Below are positions 63,344 through 64,000 of a stretch of 64,000 nucleotides of DNA, piece by piece. Origin of the DNA: Burkholderiaceae bacterium (lineage in GTDB: Bacteria; Pseudomonadota; Gammaproteobacteria; Burkholderiales; Burkholderiaceae_C); assembly GCA_030695205.1 (NCBI GenBank), contig JAUYTN010000007.1:1-64000 (forward strand), in the 5' to 3' direction. The first letter of the stretch is position 1. Each line of letters begins with the position of its first letter. A model generated the notes under the pieces. That model was given only the letters and a program-made list of their open reading frames with translations. It did no database searches and had not been told where the DNA came from. Made by a program: the position numbers and the translations under genes.

Positions 63344-64000
63344 TTGACCGCCCCTCCACCCCCATTGCTGAAGCGGCTTCGCCGCCTGTGGCCCTACTTT
63401 GCCCCCGCCAAACGGGGCATGGCACTCGCTGGCGCCGCCACACTGGTGGGTGCGCTGACCGAACCACTCATTCCTGCCCTGCTGCAGGCCCTGCTGGACA
63501 AAGGCTTCAGCGCCGGGGCCGTGCCCCTGTGGATGGTGCCCGCCGCGCTGCTGGGCCTGTTCGGCCTGCGTGGGCTGGCGGGCTTTGTGGCCCAATACGC
63601 CCTGAGCTACACCGCAGCCACCGGCATGGTGCACATGCGCCGGCACATGTTCGAGCGTTTGCAATGTGCCCACATGGGGCTGTTTCGGCAGCACAGTGCA
63701 AGCAGCCTGTCCAACACCCTGGTGTACGAGGTGCAGACCGGCTCCAGCATGCTGGTCGGTGCGTTCCTGACGCTCACCCGGGACAGCCTGACGCTGCTGG
63801 CGCTGCTGGGCTATTTGTTCTACCTGAACTGGAAACTGACGCTGATTGTGATGGTCGTGTTTCCCGCGCTGGTGGCGGTGATGCGTATCCTGTCCAAACG
63901 GCTGTACCGCCTCACGCAGTCCAGCCAGAAGGCAACCGATGCGCTGGCCTACGTGGTGGAAGAAAACGTACTGGCCCACCGGCTGATTCGGCTCCACGGC
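63344..64000 (+). CDS. msbA: Lipid A export ABC transporter MsbA, N-terminal part (truncated by window end)
   Basis: The first 219 residues of an ABC exporter, translated from a probable TTG at 63344 (MTAPPPLLKRLRRLWPYFAPAKRG). Transmembrane helices start at AKRGMALAGAATLVGALTEPLIPALLQALLDKGF, followed by the MsbA-like loop RHMFERLQCAHMGLFRQHSASSLSNTLVYEV and YLFYLNWKLTLIVMVVFPALVAVM. The ATP-binding domain lies outside the window. No ATG occurs in frame before residue 25, so an unusual start is likely. It would flip lipid A-core to the periplasmic face. Confidence 0.85.
   Translation, partial: MTAPPPPLLKRLRRLWPYFAPAKRGMALAGAATLVGALTEPLIPALLQALLDKGFSAGAVPLWMVPAALLGLFGLRGLAGFVAQYALSYTAATGMVHMRRHMFERLQCAHMGLFRQHSASSLSNTLVYEVQTGSSMLVGAFLTLTRDSLTLLALLGYLFYLNWKLTLIVMVVFPALVAVMRILSKRLYRLTQSSQKATDALAYVVEENVLAHRLIRLHG

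Noticed and set aside
63182..63997. N-terminal extension of the tolB frame to the window end
   Set aside because: It lies antisense to msbA; the signal peptide fixes the tolB start at 63181.

Overview
The window looks like a chromosomal segment of a GC-rich betaproteobacterium of the order Burkholderiales, most likely family Comamonadaceae. The reasons are the gene neighbourhoods (trxA-rho-rpmE2, pstSCAB-phoUBR with ppx and ppk, dnaX-ebfC-recR, flhDC, tolB-pal-cpoB), the box benzoyl-CoA cluster with a BoxR regulator, and a short AT-rich dispersed repeat that I associate with this family. The genus cannot be fixed from the window alone.

Layout. 1-238: the 5' end of a group IIC intron on the minus strand, sitting just past the rplS terminator. 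291-6540: housekeeping genes (rplS, a flavoprotein, trxA, rho, rpmE2) and an ArnT-like membrane protein. 6467-18593: a phosphate-starvation block with phoR-phoB-phoU-pstBACS on the minus strand, divergent ppx, then ppk1-sixA and an OlsB-like acyltransferase; pstS, ppk1 and olsB each have a visible Pho box. 18634-26512: MAPEG protein, recR-ebfC-dnaX, 4.5S RNA, flhDC, thyA, an EamA exporter, folA and an exonuclease III-family gene.

26531-31004: a MarR regulator and a divergent four-gene operon that takes 3-hydroxybenzoate through gentisate to fumarate and pyruvate. 31005-33870: a small accessory insert with a DUF3800 protein and an unassigned protein whose conserved acidic residues fit a PIN-like nuclease. 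33872-35515: a quinone-reductase-like MDR enzyme and a PemK/MazF-type toxin-antitoxin pair.

35579-54157: a complete aerobic benzoate (box) pathway. Minus strand from boxR: boxC, boxB, boxA, enoyl-CoA hydratase, 3-hydroxyacyl-CoA dehydrogenase, MaoC-like dehydratase, 3-oxoadipyl-CoA thiolase, then an NAD-type formate dehydrogenase (fused FdsG-FdsB, and FdsA). Plus strand: DUF4863 gene, boxD, benzoate-CoA ligase. BoxC releases formate, so the formate dehydrogenase at the end of the same gene string probably disposes of that product. 54173-64000: a PAS/GGDEF/EAL protein, an alpha/beta hydrolase, a hemerythrin protein, tRNA-Lys, tcdA, a YeeE-type transporter, cpoB-pal-tolB and the start of msbA.

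Most noteworthy: two dispersed repeat families that enter coding sequence (an AT-rich one in dnaX, folA and the FdsG-FdsB junction; a GC-rich one adding about 22 residues in-frame to BoxA), an A9 slippage site in dnaX predicting a 410-residue gamma subunit, three related BoxR operator candidates, Pho boxes tying polyphosphate and ornithine-lipid genes to the Pho regulon, and the DUF3800 plus PIN-like two-gene cassette.
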